A stretch of DNA of 64,000 nt from Sphingopyxis macrogoltabida (GCF_001307295.1 NZ_CP012700.1:4033001-4097000); one strand, 5' to 3'; positions 8,880 to 18,823 are shown, counted from the stretch's first letter. The notes: generated by a model from the sequence alone, not told the origin. Numbers and translations are program-made.

Positions 8880-11036
8880 TCAAGGCCGATAGAAGCGCGC
8901 ACCGCTGGCCTTCAGCGCCGCCGGGTCGAACAGCACCGGCTTCAGCTTGTGCGCCACGAACAACGGCGCCTGATCGTTGTAATGCGAACTGTCCGGCCGC
9001 GTCGTTGCGGCGCCGAAGGGCTGGATCGATTCGGAGCGGACGCGCCCCGCCCTGTCCCAAGTCACGAACATGATGAAGCTGTCGCCGTGGCGCACCTTCA
9101 GCCGCCCGTCGGGCTCTTCGTCCCACAAGGTCGAGGCGCGGACGGTGTCGTTACCGCCGTCGAGCGGCAGGTCGACGCGGTGCGGTCCCTCGCCATGGCG
9201 CAGCCGCAGCACCGTACCGAGCTTGGGGTCGAGACCCGCGAAATGATCCTGCAAATGCGCGACGACCTCCTTCAATGTCGTCAGCGGATCGGGCTCGGCA
9301 CGGCGCTGATAATGGCTGCCGTTCGCGGGGCGGAGCAGCATCAGCGCGAGCGCATCGCCGTGGCCCTTGCCGTCGAGGTTCCAGTCCCATTTGCCGAGCA
9401 GCCGCTGCGCCTCGACGAGCGCCGGATCGCCCTTGACGTCGAGCGCGAGGATGCGGTCGATCCACGCCTTGGCATAGCCGGTCTTCGCATAGCTGGTGTC
9501 ATATTTGATCGCCTTCAGCCGCGCCTCGTCGATCTGCCCCGATGCCTCGAACAGGTCGATCAGCCGCGCGGCGCGATTGGTCATGTCGTCCTCGATGCCG
9601 AGCAAAGGCGAAAAGGCGGCGGCGTCGAGTTCGTCGCCCGGCCCGGCCGCGACCCACGGCGTGTTGTTGGCGTTCATCACATAGCCCGAACGCGGATTGA
9701 CCAGCGCGGGGACGCGGTCGAACGGCAGCGTCTTCGTCCAGATGTCCGCCGAGGTGTCGCCGGGCAGGACGCCGCGCCAGTTGTATCCCGCCGGCCGGTC
9801 GGGGAACATCGCATTATAGAACATGCCGATATTGCCCGCGGCGTCGGCATAGATGAAATTGGTCGCGGGCACGCCCTGCCCCGCCATCGCAGCGCGCCAC
9901 TCGGCGAAATTCTTCGCCTTGTTCAGCCGGTAATATTGGGTGACCATATTCGCCTGGTCCTGCCCCGCGTAGCGGATCGCGAACGCCCCTTTGGCATTTT
10001 TGATCACCGGTCCGTGAACCGAACGCCAGATGGTGCGCGGCACCGGCAGGACGAACGGCCCGAACTTCACCTTCAACCAGATGCGCCTTTCCTCGAGCGG
10101 CAGCCATTTGCCGTCGAAGCGGTAATTCTTGCCCTCGCCATCGAGAACAAGCTGGTAGACGTCGATCAGGTCGGGCCGGTTCACCGTATTCGTCCAGCCG
10201 AGATATTTATTGTGGCCGAGGAAGGGATAGGGCGAGCCGGGGAAATTCGCGCCGGCGAAATCCCAGCCCTCTTCCGAATGGACGACGAGTTCGTACCAGG
10301 CGACTCCACCGGTCCATGGCTGGTGCGAATTCGAGACCAGCCGCGTCGCGCCGTCGGTCGACCGCGCGGGCGCAACCGCCATACCGTTCGATCCGTTATC
10401 GGCGGGATCGGTGCCGACCGGCGTCAGCTCGCGCGGCACCAGCTTGCCTGTCGCGTCGAGCTCCGGGCCGCCCTCGCGACCGATCGGCGTATCGCCGACG
10501 AGCGATCCGAGCACCGAATCGAGCCCGAAGAAGAAGGGCGAACGCAGCACGAAACCCGCAACCACATCCTCGCCGGTCACCGGGAACAGCCCCGACAGCC
10601 GTACCTCGCCCGGATGCTTGTCGGCATAATGGTTGAGCCCCGCCGCATAGGCGGTGAAGAGCTTTTTCACATCCTCCGGCAGCCGCGGCCAGTCGCGCGC
10701 CGTCGTTGCCCGGATATCCAGCAGCGCCGCGGCATAATCGACCTTGGCGCCATCCTCGCCGAGCATCGCGCCCGCGCGGCCCCGCGTCATCGCGAGCACT
10801 TCCTGCAAGGTCGAAAAATCATCCTCGGCATGCGCATAAGCGACGCCGTATGCGACATCGGCATCGGTCTTGCCGAAGATATGAGGGACGCCGAACTTGT
10901 CGCGCGCGATCCGGACATCGGCGGGCTTGTAGGTCGGTGCCGGCGGCGCGCTGGCGGTCAGCGGCTCCCAGAAAGCGAGCGATGCCGCCCCGACGACAAG
11001 CAGCAACAGCAAAGCCAGCAAAGCCCGTCGCAGCAT
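8880..11036 (-). CDS. Penicillin acylase family Ntn-hydrolase (possible acyl-homoserine lactone or amide acylase)
   Basis: The product has 718 residues with an N-terminal hydrophobic export/anchor segment (about 5-22). The family matures by self-cleavage before a serine that becomes the N-terminal nucleophile; here that is Ser216 in DNGSNGMAVA, splitting a small alpha chain from a roughly 500-residue beta chain. The substrate could be an acylated beta-lactam, an N-acyl-homoserine lactone or another amide; the sequence does not decide. The start is ATG 11036 with GGGAGA upstream. It is divergent from the aminopeptidase gene at 11194 across 157 bases that must hold both promoters, and 98 bases precede the M16 gene downstream. 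Confidence 0.9.
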   Translation of the reverse strand: MLRRALLALLLLLVVGAASLAFWEPLTASAPPAPTYKPADVRIARDKFGVPHIFGKTDADVAYGVAYAHAEDDFSTLQEVLAMTRGRAGAMLGEDGAKVDYAAALLDIRATTARDWPRLPEDVKKLFTAYAAGLNHYADKHPGEVRLSGLFPVTGEDVVAGFVLRSPFFFGLDSVLGSLVGDTPIGREGGPELDATGKLVPRELTPVGTDPADNGSNGMAVAPARSTDGATRLVSNSHQPWTGGVAWYELVVHSEEGWDFAGANFPGSPYPFLGHNKYLGWTNTVNRPDLIDVYQLVLDGEGKNYRFDGKWLPLEERRIWLKVKFGPFVLPVPRTIWRSVHGPVIKNAKGAFAIRYAGQDQANMVTQYYRLNKAKNFAEWRAAMAGQGVPATNFIYADAAGNIGMFYNAMFPDRPAGYNWRGVLPGDTSADIWTKTLPFDRVPALVNPRSGYVMNANNTPWVAAGPGDELDAAAFSPLLGIEDDMTNRAARLIDLFEASGQIDEARLKAIKYDTSYAKTGYAKAWIDRILALDVKGDPALVEAQRLLGKWDWNLDGKGHGDALALMLLRPANGSHYQRRAEPDPLTTLKEVVAHLQDHFAGLDPKLGTVLRLRHGEGPHRVDLPLDGGNDTVRASTLWDEEPDGRLKVRHGDSFIMFVTWDRAGRVRSESIQPFGAATTRPDSSHYNDQAPLFVAHKLKPVLFDPAALKASGARFYRP

Positions 11037-11193
11037 GGTCCATTCTCCCGTCGGGGCATGTTTCAAAATCGCGCCTGTGTGGCGACCCTGTCGTCGGATG
11101 GCAAGCGGCTGTCGTTCGTCGAGTGCGGTTTGCGCGGCGGGCCGGTCCCGCTATGCAGGCAGCATCATTTGAAAAACAGGGAATTATCGTCCA

Positions 11194-12768
11194 ATGCGCA
11201 CCAAGAGCCTGCTCCTCGCCGCCTGCCTGTCTTTTGCCCCGGCATCCGCCGCGCTGGCCCAGACCGTCACCGGTTCGGGCGTCGTTCCGGCGACCGCCGC
11301 GAACAGCACCGGCCGCGCGATCGGCTTCGCCGCCGAAGCCCCGGCGGGGGGTGCGCTGGTCGTCGTGATGACCGACGCGGTGCTGCCGCCGCTGGACGGG
11401 GCACCGCTGACCGGCGCCGAGCGGCAGGCCGTCACTGCCGCGATCGCCGCCGCCGATTACAAGGGCGAAGCCGGATCGACCCTGTCGCTGCGCGGCATCG
11501 GGGCGCATTCGCGCGTCCTGCTCGTCGGCGCCGGCGCTGCGCCCTCGTCGCTCGCGCTCGCCGAGGCGGGGGGCAAGGCAGCACAGGAACTGGCGAACGA
11601 AGCGCAGCCGGTGACGGTCGCGGGCGCCTATGGCGACGCAGCGGCGGCCGACGTCGCTTATGGCTTCGCGCTCGGCCAATATCGCTTCGACCGCTATAAG
11701 ACCGTCGACCGGAAGGCGGTGCCGACGGGCGCGGTGACGCTGCTCGGCGCCAATCCCGCTGCCGCCAAAGCCGCTTTCGACGGACGCTGGCAGCCGCTCG
11801 CCGACGGGGTGCGCCTGTCGCGCGACCTCGCCAACGAACCCGCGAACATCATCTATCCCGAAAGTTTCGTCGCGCGCGTCCGCGATGCCTTTGCCGGTGT
11901 CGGCGGCGTCAGCATCGAAGTGCTCGACGAAGCGGCGATGCGCAAGCTCGGCATGGGCACGCTCGTCGGCGTCGGTCAGGGCAGCCCGCGCGGGTCGCGG
12001 CTGCTGCTCGTCCGCTATCGCGGCGGCGGCGCGCCCGACGCGCCGCTGGCCTTCGTCGGCAAGGGGATCACCTTCGATTCGGGCGGCATTTCGCTGAAAC
12101 CCGGCGCTGGCATGTGGGACATGAAGGGCGACATGTCGGGCGCCGCCTCGGCGGTCGGCGCGGTGCTGTCGCTCGCCAAATCGCGCGCGCCCGTCCATGT
12201 CGTCGGTGTCGCGGCGCTGGCCGAGAATATGCCCGACGGCAACGCCCAGCGCCCCGGCGACATCACCCGCACCATGTCGGGCAAGACGATCGAGATGCTC
12301 AACAGCGACGCCGAAGGCCGCCTCGTCCTCGCCGATGCGAACGAATATGTCGCCAGCGCTTACAAGCCGCGGGCGATCGTCAACATCGCGACGCTGACCG
12401 GCGCGATCGTCGGCGCGCTCGACGATCAATATGCGGGCCTGTTCGCGCGCGACGAGAAGCTCGCCGCCGCGCTGCTCGCGGCCGGGACGGCGAGCGGCGA
12501 GGAATTGTGGCGCATGCCGCTCCACAAAAATTATGCCGAGAAGATCAAGTCCGACATCGCCGACATCCGCAACATCGCCCCGAGCCAGGGGCCGGGCGCG
12601 AGCATCGGGGCGCATGTCATCGGCTATTTCGTCGACGAAGCGACGCCGTGGGCGCATCTCGACATCGCCGGCGTCAACCAGGCCGACAAGGCGACCCCGT
12701 TGGTGCCGAAGGGCATGTCGGGCTTTGGCGTCAGGCTGCTCGACGAGCTGGCACGGTCAGGTTCGTAA
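11194..12768 (+). CDS. M17 leucyl aminopeptidase family protein with a signal peptide
   Basis: The product has 524 residues. The C-terminal catalytic domain (about 200-515) has the M17 signature as NSDAEGRL (370-377, Ser for the usual Thr) and the metal-binding lysine and aspartate in GKGITFDSGG (Lys290, Asp295). It removes N-terminal amino acids from peptides with two metal ions. Unlike cytosolic PepA, it begins with a clear signal peptide (MRTKSLLLAAC..., cleavage after ALA near residue 22), so it should act in the periplasm. Together with the adjacent divergent acylase and the M16 peptidase it forms a group of exported hydrolases. A palindromic repeat follows the stop codon. Confidence 0.92.
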   Translation: MRTKSLLLAACLSFAPASAALAQTVTGSGVVPATAANSTGRAIGFAAEAPAGGALVVVMTDAVLPPLDGAPLTGAERQAVTAAIAAADYKGEAGSTLSLRGIGAHSRVLLVGAGAAPSSLALAEAGGKAAQELANEAQPVTVAGAYGDAAAADVAYGFALGQYRFDRYKTVDRKAVPTGAVTLLGANPAAAKAAFDGRWQPLADGVRLSRDLANEPANIIYPESFVARVRDAFAGVGGVSIEVLDEAAMRKLGMGTLVGVGQGSPRGSRLLLVRYRGGGAPDAPLAFVGKGITFDSGGISLKPGAGMWDMKGDMSGAASAVGAVLSLAKSRAPVHVVGVAALAENMPDGNAQRPGDITRTMSGKTIEMLNSDAEGRLVLADANEYVASAYKPRAIVNIATLTGAIVGALDDQYAGLFARDEKLAAALLAAGTASGEELWRMPLHKNYAEKIKSDIADIRNIAPSQGPGASIGAHVIGYFVDEATPWAHLDIAGVNQADKATPLVPKGMSGFGVRLLDELARSGS

Positions 12769-12787
12769 CCCGCCTTTTCCGTTCGCA

Positions 12788-12849
12788 TCGAGCGAAGTCG
12801 AGATGCTCATCGGTGACGCGCGCCTTCTGGGTGTCTCGACTTCGCTCGA
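12788..12849. repeat. Palindromic intergenic repeat, family A, copy 2
   Basis: Inverted 16-base arms at 12788-12803 and 12834-12849 match the copy at 31-94; the following bases (ACACGGACGGGA) are also nearly the same as in copy 1 (ACACGAACGGGA). It lies between the aminopeptidase stop and the clpB promoter and may act as a transcript end for the former. Confidence 0.85.
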
Positions 12850-12875
12850 CACGGACGGGAACTAGCAGGACACCC

Positions 12876-12905
12876 CTTGTGTTGCACAATAGCAACACTA
12901 TCTTG
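12876..12905 (+). promoter_or_regulatory. RpoH (sigma-32)-like promoter of clpB
   Basis: CTTGTG (12876-12881) and CTATCTTG (12898-12905) are separated by 16 bases. This matches the pattern known for alphaproteobacterial RpoH promoters (CTTG, then CYTAT-T--G). It lies about 30 bases before the clpB start and fits the heat-shock control expected for ClpB. A perfect 7-base inverted repeat (GTGTTGC 12879-12885, GCAACAC 12892-12898) is embedded in it. Confidence 0.7.
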
Positions 12906-12931
12906 CTTGGCGAGAAAGGGGCTTATCCAGA

Positions 12932-15514
12932 ATGAACCTCGAAAAATTTACCGATCGCGCCAAGGGCTTTTTGCAGGCGGCGCAGACGATCGCGATCCGC
13001 ATGAACCACCAGCGGATTTCGCCCGAGCATATCGCGAAAGCGCTGCTCGAAGACAATGAAGGCATGGCGGCTGGCCTGATCGCGAAGAGCGGCGGCGACG
13101 CGGCGCGCGCGGTCGCGGGCATCGACGCGTTGCTCGCCAAGGTGCCCGCGGTGTCGGGATCGGGCGCGCAGCAAACGCCGGGGCTCGACAATGACGCGGT
13201 GCGCCTGCTCGACCAGGCCGAACAGGTCGCGAGCAAGGCGGGCGACGGTTATGTGACCGTCGAGCGGCTGCTGCTCGCGATGGTGCTCGCGGCGAATAGC
13301 CCGGTGGGCAAGGCGTTCGCGGACGCGGGCGTCAGGGCCGATGCGCTCAACAAGGCGATCAACGATCTGCGCGGCGGGCGCACGGCCGACACCGCCTCGG
13401 CCGAAGACCGTTATGAGGCGCTCAAGAAATTCGCGCGCGATCTCACCGAAGTCGCGCGCGAGGGCAAGCTCGACCCCGTCATCGGCCGCGACGAGGAAAT
13501 CCGCCGCACGATCCAGATTCTCGCGCGCCGGACCAAGAATAACCCAGTGCTGATCGGCGAAGCCGGGGTCGGCAAGACCGCGATCGCCGAAGGGCTCGCG
13601 CTGCGCATCGTCAACGGAGACGTGCCCGACAGTTTGAAGGATCGCCGCCTGCTGTCGCTCGATATGGGCGCGCTGATCGCGGGCGCCAAATATCGCGGCG
13701 AGTTCGAGGAACGGCTGAAGGGCGTGCTCGACGATGTGAAGGCCGCCGAGGGCGAGATAATCCTGTTCATCGACGAGATGCACACGCTGGTCGGCGCGGG
13801 CAAGGGCGAGGGCGCGATGGACGCCTCGAACCTGCTGAAACCAGCATTGGCACGCGGCGAGTTGCACTGCATCGGCGCGACGACGCTCGACGAATATCGC
13901 AAGCATGTCGAAAAGGACCCCGCGCTCCAGCGGCGTTTCCAGCCGGTGTTCGTCGGCGAACCGACGGTCGAGGATTCGATCTCGATCCTGCGCGGCATCA
14001 AGGAGAAATATGAGCTGCACCACGGCGTGCGGATCACCGACGGCGCGATCGTCGCCGCCGCGACCTTGTCGAACCGCTATATCTCCGACCGCTTCCTGCC
14101 CGACAAGGCAATCGACCTGATGGACGAGGCGGCAAGCCGTATTCGCATGGAAGTCGAATCGAAGCCCGAGGAGATCGAAGGCCTCGACCGCCGCATCATC
14201 CAAATGAAGATCGAGGAAGCGGCGCTCAGCAAGGAAAGCGACGCTGCGTCGAAAGACCGACTCGCGACCTTGCAGTCCGAACTCGCCAATCTCGAGCAGC
14301 AGTCGGCGGAGCTCACCCAGAAATGGCATGCCGAGAAGGACAAGATCCACGCCGAGGCCAAGATCAAGGAAGAGCTTGACGCGGCGCGTTCGGCGCTCGA
14401 CCAGGCGCAGCGCGCGGGCGACCTCGCGAAGGCAGGCGAACTCAGCTACGGCACCATCCCCGGCCTCGAAAAACAGCTCGAGGCGGCGCAGACCGCGGCG
14501 GGCAATGCAATGCTGCGTGAGGAAGTCACCGCCGACGATATCGCCGCGGTGGTCAGCAAGTGGACCGGCATCCCCGTCGACCGGATGATGGAGGGCGAGC
14601 GCGAGAAACTGCTGAGCATGGAGGACACGCTGACCCAGCGCGTCATCGGCCAGGACGAAGCCGTGCGCGCCGTGTCGACCGCGGTCCGCCGCGCCCGCGC
14701 GGGCCTTCAGGATCCGAACCGCCCGCTCGGCTCCTTCCTGTTCCTCGGCCCCACGGGCGTCGGCAAGACCGAACTCACCAAGGCGCTCGCGCGTTTCCTG
14801 TTCGACGACGACAATGCGATGGTCCGCATCGACATGTCCGAATTCATGGAGAAGCACAGCGTCGCGCGGCTCGTCGGGGCGCCGCCGGGCTATGTCGGCT
14901 ATGAGGAAGGCGGTACGCTCACCGAAGCGGTGCGCCGCCGCCCCTATCAGGTCGTGCTGTTCGACGAGGTCGAAAAGGCGCATCAGGACGTGTTCAACAT
15001 CCTGCTGCAGGTGCTCGACGACGGGCGGCTGACCGACGGGCAGGGCCGCACGGTCGACTTCACCAACACGCTGATCATCCTGACCTCGAACCTTGGCAGT
15101 CAGGCGATCGCGGCGCTGCCCGACGACGCGCCGGTCGAACAGGCCGAGCCTGCGGTGATGGAAGTCGTGCGGGCGCATTTCCGGCCCGAGTTCCTGAACC
15201 GGCTCGACGAGATCGTACTCTTCAACCGCCTCGCGCAGCAGCATATGGGCGGCATCGTCGATATCCAGGTCGCACGCGTCCAGAAGCTGCTGACCGATCG
15301 CAAGGTGACGCTCGACCTCACCGACGCGGCGCGCGCGTGGCTCGGCCGCGTCGGTTACGATCCCGTCTACGGTGCCCGGCCATTGAAGCGGGCAGTGCAG
15401 AAATATCTGCAGGACCCGCTCGCCGACCTGATCCTGAAGGGCGAGGTCCGGGACGGCTCGACGATCAAAGTCGACGAAGGCGACGGGGCGCTGATCCTGA
15501 CACCGGCCGGCTGA
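12932..15514 (+). CDS. clpB: ATP-dependent disaggregase ClpB
   Basis: The product has 860 residues, the normal size. Order of parts: an N-terminal Clp repeat domain (1-145), first AAA+ ATPase with Walker A GEAGVGKT (about 210) and Walker B ILFIDEMH, a coiled middle domain (about 410-530, rich in Glu, Lys, Gln) that distinguishes ClpB from ClpA/ClpC, second AAA+ ATPase with GPTGVGKTE (about 608) and [11 protein letters not shown], and the small C-terminal domain. With DnaK it pulls proteins out of aggregates after heat stress in the cytoplasm. It is a single gene with its own RpoH-like promoter and a strong terminator at 15538-15570. Confidence 0.98.
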   Translation: MNLEKFTDRAKGFLQAAQTIAIRMNHQRISPEHIAKALLEDNEGMAAGLIAKSGGDAARAVAGIDALLAKVPAVSGSGAQQTPGLDNDAVRLLDQAEQVASKAGDGYVTVERLLLAMVLAANSPVGKAFADAGVRADALNKAINDLRGGRTADTASAEDRYEALKKFARDLTEVAREGKLDPVIGRDEEIRRTIQILARRTKNNPVLIGEAGVGKTAIAEGLALRIVNGDVPDSLKDRRLLSLDMGALIAGAKYRGEFEERLKGVLDDVKAAEGEIILFIDEMHTLVGAGKGEGAMDASNLLKPALARGELHCIGATTLDEYRKHVEKDPALQRRFQPVFVGEPTVEDSISILRGIKEKYELHHGVRITDGAIVAAATLSNRYISDRFLPDKAIDLMDEAASRIRMEVESKPEEIEGLDRRIIQMKIEEAALSKESDAASKDRLATLQSELANLEQQSAELTQKWHAEKDKIHAEAKIKEELDAARSALDQAQRAGDLAKAGELSYGTIPGLEKQLEAAQTAAGNAMLREEVTADDIAAVVSKWTGIPVDRMMEGEREKLLSMEDTLTQRVIGQDEAVRAVSTAVRRARAGLQDPNRPLGSFLFLGPTGVGKTELTKALARFLFDDDNAMVRIDMSEFMEKHSVARLVGAPPGYVGYEEGGTLTEAVRRRPYQVVLFDEVEKAHQDVFNILLQVLDDGRLTDGQGRTVDFTNTLIILTSNLGSQAIAALPDDAPVEQAEPAVMEVVRAHFRPEFLNRLDEIVLFNRLAQQHMGGIVDIQVARVQKLLTDRKVTLDLTDAARAWLGRVGYDPVYGARPLKRAVQKYLQDPLADLILKGEVRDGSTIKVDEGDGALILTPAG

Positions 15515-15537
15515 GCCGCGCCTCAAGGCAAAAGAAA

Positions 15538-15570
15538 GGGGCCGGAGAAAATCCCTCCGGCCCCTTTTTT
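15538..15570 (+). terminator. Rho-independent terminator of clpB
   Basis: A perfect 10-bp GC stem (15538-15547 with 15555-15564) is followed by six T residues. It lies between clpB and the convergent TonB-dependent receptor gene. Confidence 0.92.
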
Positions 15571-15586
15571 GTCTCGTTCTGCCGGA

Positions 15587-18500
15587 TCAGAACACCTTGG
15601 CCTTGATCCCGACGTAGAACGACCGGCCGACCGCGCTGATCGGATAGCCGACCGCGCCGTCGTCGGGCTTGCGGTCGAAGAGGTTGTTCACGCCGCCGTA
15701 GAACTGGAACCTGTCGGCGACGTCATACGCCATATACAGTTCATGCTCCCACTTCTGGCGGTACCAGATATATTGCGAGGGCGCATAATCGGGGTTCGCC
15801 GCCTGCTCCTCGCGGGTCACGCGGCGGGTCTTGTCCCACCAGTCGATGCCATAGTTGAGCGTGAACGGCCCCTTGTGCCAGGTCAGGTCGAAGCTGGCGC
15901 TGAACTTGGGCGCCGGATAGGCCGCGCTGTCGCGCTCGTTTTCGGGATCCGCACCGAGCGACGGCACGAAGCTCAGCTTGTCGAGATAATTGCCGACGAG
16001 CCGCAGGTCGAGACTGCCTGCCTTGTCGCCAAGGTCGATCCGGTAGCGGATGTTCGCATCGAGGCCCGCGGTGCGGAACGAAGCGACATTCTGGGGAATG
16101 ACCTTGTAATTGTTGACGAAGCCGGTCGTGCCGCTGCGGCTGATCAGCGCGCAATAGTCGTTGTCGAGCGACGGCTGATCGTAGCAGAGGTCGACGATAT
16201 CCTGCGCGGTAGAGTATTGGATCGCCTTGGTCAGCTTGATGTCGTACCAGTCGAAGCTCATCGTCAGGCCGGGCAGGAAGCTCGGGTTGAGCACCACGCC
16301 GGCCGTCCAGGTCTTCGCCTTTTCGGCGCTGAGGTCGGGGTTGCCGCCCTGCTGGCCCAGCAAGCTGCTGTTCCCCGGCGAAGCGCCGTTGTTCGCGGGA
16401 TCGAACAGCGGGTCGCCGTCGCCGTCGACGGCATCGATGTCGATACCGAGCGCGCCGAGCGCCGCGCGGCAATTGGCCTCGCGCGGTGCCTTGCCTTCGG
16501 CGATCCGGTCGGGACCGCACGGATCGTCGATAAACTCGAACGACCCGTTCAGCGGCGAGAACAATTCGGTGATGTTCGGCGCGCGCACCGATTTCGAATA
16601 GGTGCCGCGGAAGGCGATGTCGCGCACTGGCGCATAGGTGCCGTTGACGTTCCAGGTCGTCGTCGTGCCGACCGTCGAATAGTCGGAGACGCGGATCGCG
16701 CCGCCGACCGACAAATCCTTCGCAAAGGCCATGTCGGCGAGGATCGGCAGGCGGATTTCGCCATAGACCTCCTTGACGTCGAAGCTGCCGCGTTCGACCT
16801 GGGCCGCGCTATTGTCGATCAGGTCGCCGCCTTGGCTATATTCGGACGGCCGCGAATAGCTCGTTTCCTTGCGATATTCGGCGCCGAGAGCAAAGCCGAC
16901 CGGGCCGCCCGGCAGCTCGAAAAAGGCGCCTGTGTCGCCCGACAGTGCGAAGCTGGCGACATATTGGCGCAGGCGCGAATAGTCCGAATGGTCGGCGAGG
17001 ACGAAGGCGAGCGCCTCCTTCGACGGCGAACCGTTGCCGAGGATGTTGAGCGGCACGCACTCGCCCGGCCGGAACGTCTTCGGCGGGCCGTTGAACACGA
17101 CCGGATTACCGAAGCTCGACCCGAAGATGTCGGTTTCGCCGGGCAGGTTGATGCGGCAGGTGATGTTGCCGTCGGCGTCGTACACCGAATCGAGCGCCGC
17201 ATAATAGCGGTCGGCGATCCGGTCGCCATAGTTGGTCGACCGCTGCGTCGCCTGACCAAACACGAACGACGCGTCATAGTTGAGGTGCGGCGTCAGCTCG
17301 CCCGTCGCGCTGATCACGCCGCGCCACAGTTCGCGGTCGAGTTCGTAACGGCGCTGGCCGAAATCGAAATTGTCGCGGCTGAACAGCGCGCCCTCCGACG
17401 CCAGATCTTCGCCGAAACGCTCGATCAGGAACGCGTTGTCGGGTGCGAGCTCGGTATAAAGGTCATAGGTCGGCTGCGATTCGGTCCACGCCTTCGACTT
17501 CACATATTTGACCTCGGCGTGCAGCTTGAACGCCGGATCGAACTCGTAACTCGCCATCGCGTTGGCGATGTGGCGCCGCGTATAGGGCGTGTAGTCGCCA
17601 TAATAGGTCTCGCGCGGCGTGCTGTCGCCGCCGATGGTGAAGGCGGTGCCGGGAACATAGCTGCCGAGGTCATAGGGTTTGCCCTCGCCGGTGAATTCGG
17701 GAACGCCGTCGCCGGTGAAATCGATCGCACCGCCCATCGAACTGTCGGCCCAGCGCAGGCCGGTCAGCAGGATGCGGTCGGGCACGTTCGGATCGTCATC
17801 GGCCGAATTGGGATCGCCATCGTTCGGATTGCGCACGAGCGCATAGGACGGGCCGGTGCGTCCGTAGTTCAGGCGCTGCTTCTGGCTGAACCGGTCGGTT
17901 TCGTTGAATTCGTAGGCAACCGTGACATTGCCGCGGCCGTCGGCGAAATTCTTGCCCGCGGTCGCCGCAATATAGCGCTCGCCGGCGTCGCCGCGCTGCG
18001 AAATGCTGTTCTGGGCGCGCAGGCTCAGGCCCTCGAAATCCTTCTTGAGGATGAAGTTCACGACGCCCGAAACGCCGTCGGCGCCATAGATCGCCGACAC
18101 CCCGCCGGTGAGCACATCGACGCGCTCGACGAGATCGGTCGGGATCGTGTTGATATCGACCGCGGCCGTCCCGGGATAGCCCGCGACATGGCGCTTGCCG
18201 TCGACGAGGACGAGCGTCCGGCTGGTGCCGAGGTTGCGCAGGTTGAGCAGATTGACGCCGACCGATTGCGCATTCAGCAGGTTCGAACCGCCGGTGTTGA
18301 TGTTGCGCTGCGAACCGAGCAGGGCGGGGTTGTCCGACAGGAATTCGGTCAGGTTGGTCTGGCCCGACTGCTGGATCGTCGTCGAATCGACGGTGACCAC
18401 CGGATTGGGATTGCTGAAATCGGGGCGCGCGATCCGCGTCCCGGTGACGACGATGGCATCGCCTTCTTCGGCGGCTGTTTCATCGGCGGGCGCATCCTGC

Positions 18501-18589
18501 GCGATCGCCGGAACCGCAATGAGCGCAATGCCCATAGCCAGCGGGGCCGCGCCAAGGCGAAGGCGCCGCGCATCGATCAGTTTTTTCAC
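15587..18589 (-). CDS. TonB-dependent outer membrane receptor 1
   Basis: The product has 1000 residues. A signal peptide (to AQDAPADE near residue 32) is followed by a TonB box-like DAIVVTGTRI, the plug domain (LVLVDGKRHV, DVLTGGVSAIYGADGVSGVV) and a 22-strand-type barrel ending in a C-terminal Phe, as outer membrane barrels do. It would import a large or scarce ligand with energy from TonB-ExbBD (cluster at 38260-40899). The ligand is not evident. The best start is GTG 18589: AAGGAA lies 8 bases upstream and the resulting VKKLIDARRL... matches the MKK start of the second receptor. The frame stays open to 18712, so ATG 18616 is an alternative. A structured leader lies just upstream. Confidence 0.93.
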   Translation of the reverse strand: MKKLIDARRLRLGAAPLAMGIALIAVPAIAQDAPADETAAEEGDAIVVTGTRIARPDFSNPNPVVTVDSTTIQQSGQTNLTEFLSDNPALLGSQRNINTGGSNLLNAQSVGVNLLNLRNLGTSRTLVLVDGKRHVAGYPGTAAVDINTIPTDLVERVDVLTGGVSAIYGADGVSGVVNFILKKDFEGLSLRAQNSISQRGDAGERYIAATAGKNFADGRGNVTVAYEFNETDRFSQKQRLNYGRTGPSYALVRNPNDGDPNSADDDPNVPDRILLTGLRWADSSMGGAIDFTGDGVPEFTGEGKPYDLGSYVPGTAFTIGGDSTPRETYYGDYTPYTRRHIANAMASYEFDPAFKLHAEVKYVKSKAWTESQPTYDLYTELAPDNAFLIERFGEDLASEGALFSRDNFDFGQRRYELDRELWRGVISATGELTPHLNYDASFVFGQATQRSTNYGDRIADRYYAALDSVYDADGNITCRINLPGETDIFGSSFGNPVVFNGPPKTFRPGECVPLNILGNGSPSKEALAFVLADHSDYSRLRQYVASFALSGDTGAFFELPGGPVGFALGAEYRKETSYSRPSEYSQGGDLIDNSAAQVERGSFDVKEVYGEIRLPILADMAFAKDLSVGGAIRVSDYSTVGTTTTWNVNGTYAPVRDIAFRGTYSKSVRAPNITELFSPLNGSFEFIDDPCGPDRIAEGKAPREANCRAALGALGIDIDAVDGDGDPLFDPANNGASPGNSSLLGQQGGNPDLSAEKAKTWTAGVVLNPSFLPGLTMSFDWYDIKLTKAIQYSTAQDIVDLCYDQPSLDNDYCALISRSGTTGFVNNYKVIPQNVASFRTAGLDANIRYRIDLGDKAGSLDLRLVGNYLDKLSFVPSLGADPENERDSAAYPAPKFSASFDLTWHKGPFTLNYGIDWWDKTRRVTREEQAANPDYAPSQYIWYRQKWEHELYMAYDVADRFQFYGGVNNLFDRKPDDGAVGYPISAVGRSFYVGIKAKVF

Positions 18590-18603
18590 GTTTGAAGTTC
18601 CTT

Positions 18604-18663
18604 GCTCGTGGATCATAGCGGCATGCGCCGTGGGGGTGTTGGTACGCCACGAGCACACCCCCA
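18604..18663 (-). promoter_or_regulatory. Structured 5' leader of receptor 1 (possible pseudoknot at the ribosome site)
   Basis: Read on the minus strand, TGGGGGTGT (18663-18655) pairs perfectly with ACACCCCCA (18639-18631). The loop of this hairpin starts with GCTCGTGG (18654-18647), which pairs perfectly with CCACGAGC (18611-18604), directly before the AAGG Shine-Dalgarno bases. A small CGGC-GCAT-GCCG hairpin (18630-18619) lies between. The two helices interleave as an H-type pseudoknot, or exclude one another. No known riboswitch consensus is recognised. Confidence 0.5.
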
Positions 18664-18823
18664 TGCAGTGGTGCTTGGCAACCACCGCCTCAGGAGTAAA
18701 GAAAATCTCCAATCATTTCGGTCATTTCTGGCGCCACTGTGGCCATGATGCAACAAGCGGGCACGATGCCGGGCCCGACCGTCTCAGCCTGTCCCGGACG
18801 CGGCACGGTTCGCCGGTGAAGCG

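Noticed and set aside
5893..8892. 999-codon open frame on the plus strand
   Set aside because: It is antisense to the M16 peptidase, which has intact motifs and a signal peptide. The frame is rich in Arg, His, Asp and Gly, typical of antisense frames in high-GC DNA.
8871..11699. 942-codon plus-strand frame
   Set aside because: Antisense to the acylase and then out of frame with the aminopeptidase; no domain and no ribosome site.
12923..15526. 867-codon minus-strand frame
   Set aside because: Antisense to clpB, whose Walker motifs and length are fully conserved.
15569..18595. 1008-codon plus-strand frame
   Set aside because: Antisense shadow of receptor 1, composed of Arg/Asp/Val-rich low-information sequence.
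18590..18712. Longer N-terminus of receptor 1 from 18712 or 18616
   Set aside because: It would put residues before the signal peptide and lacks a ribosome site; GTG 18589 has one and matches the start of receptor 2.
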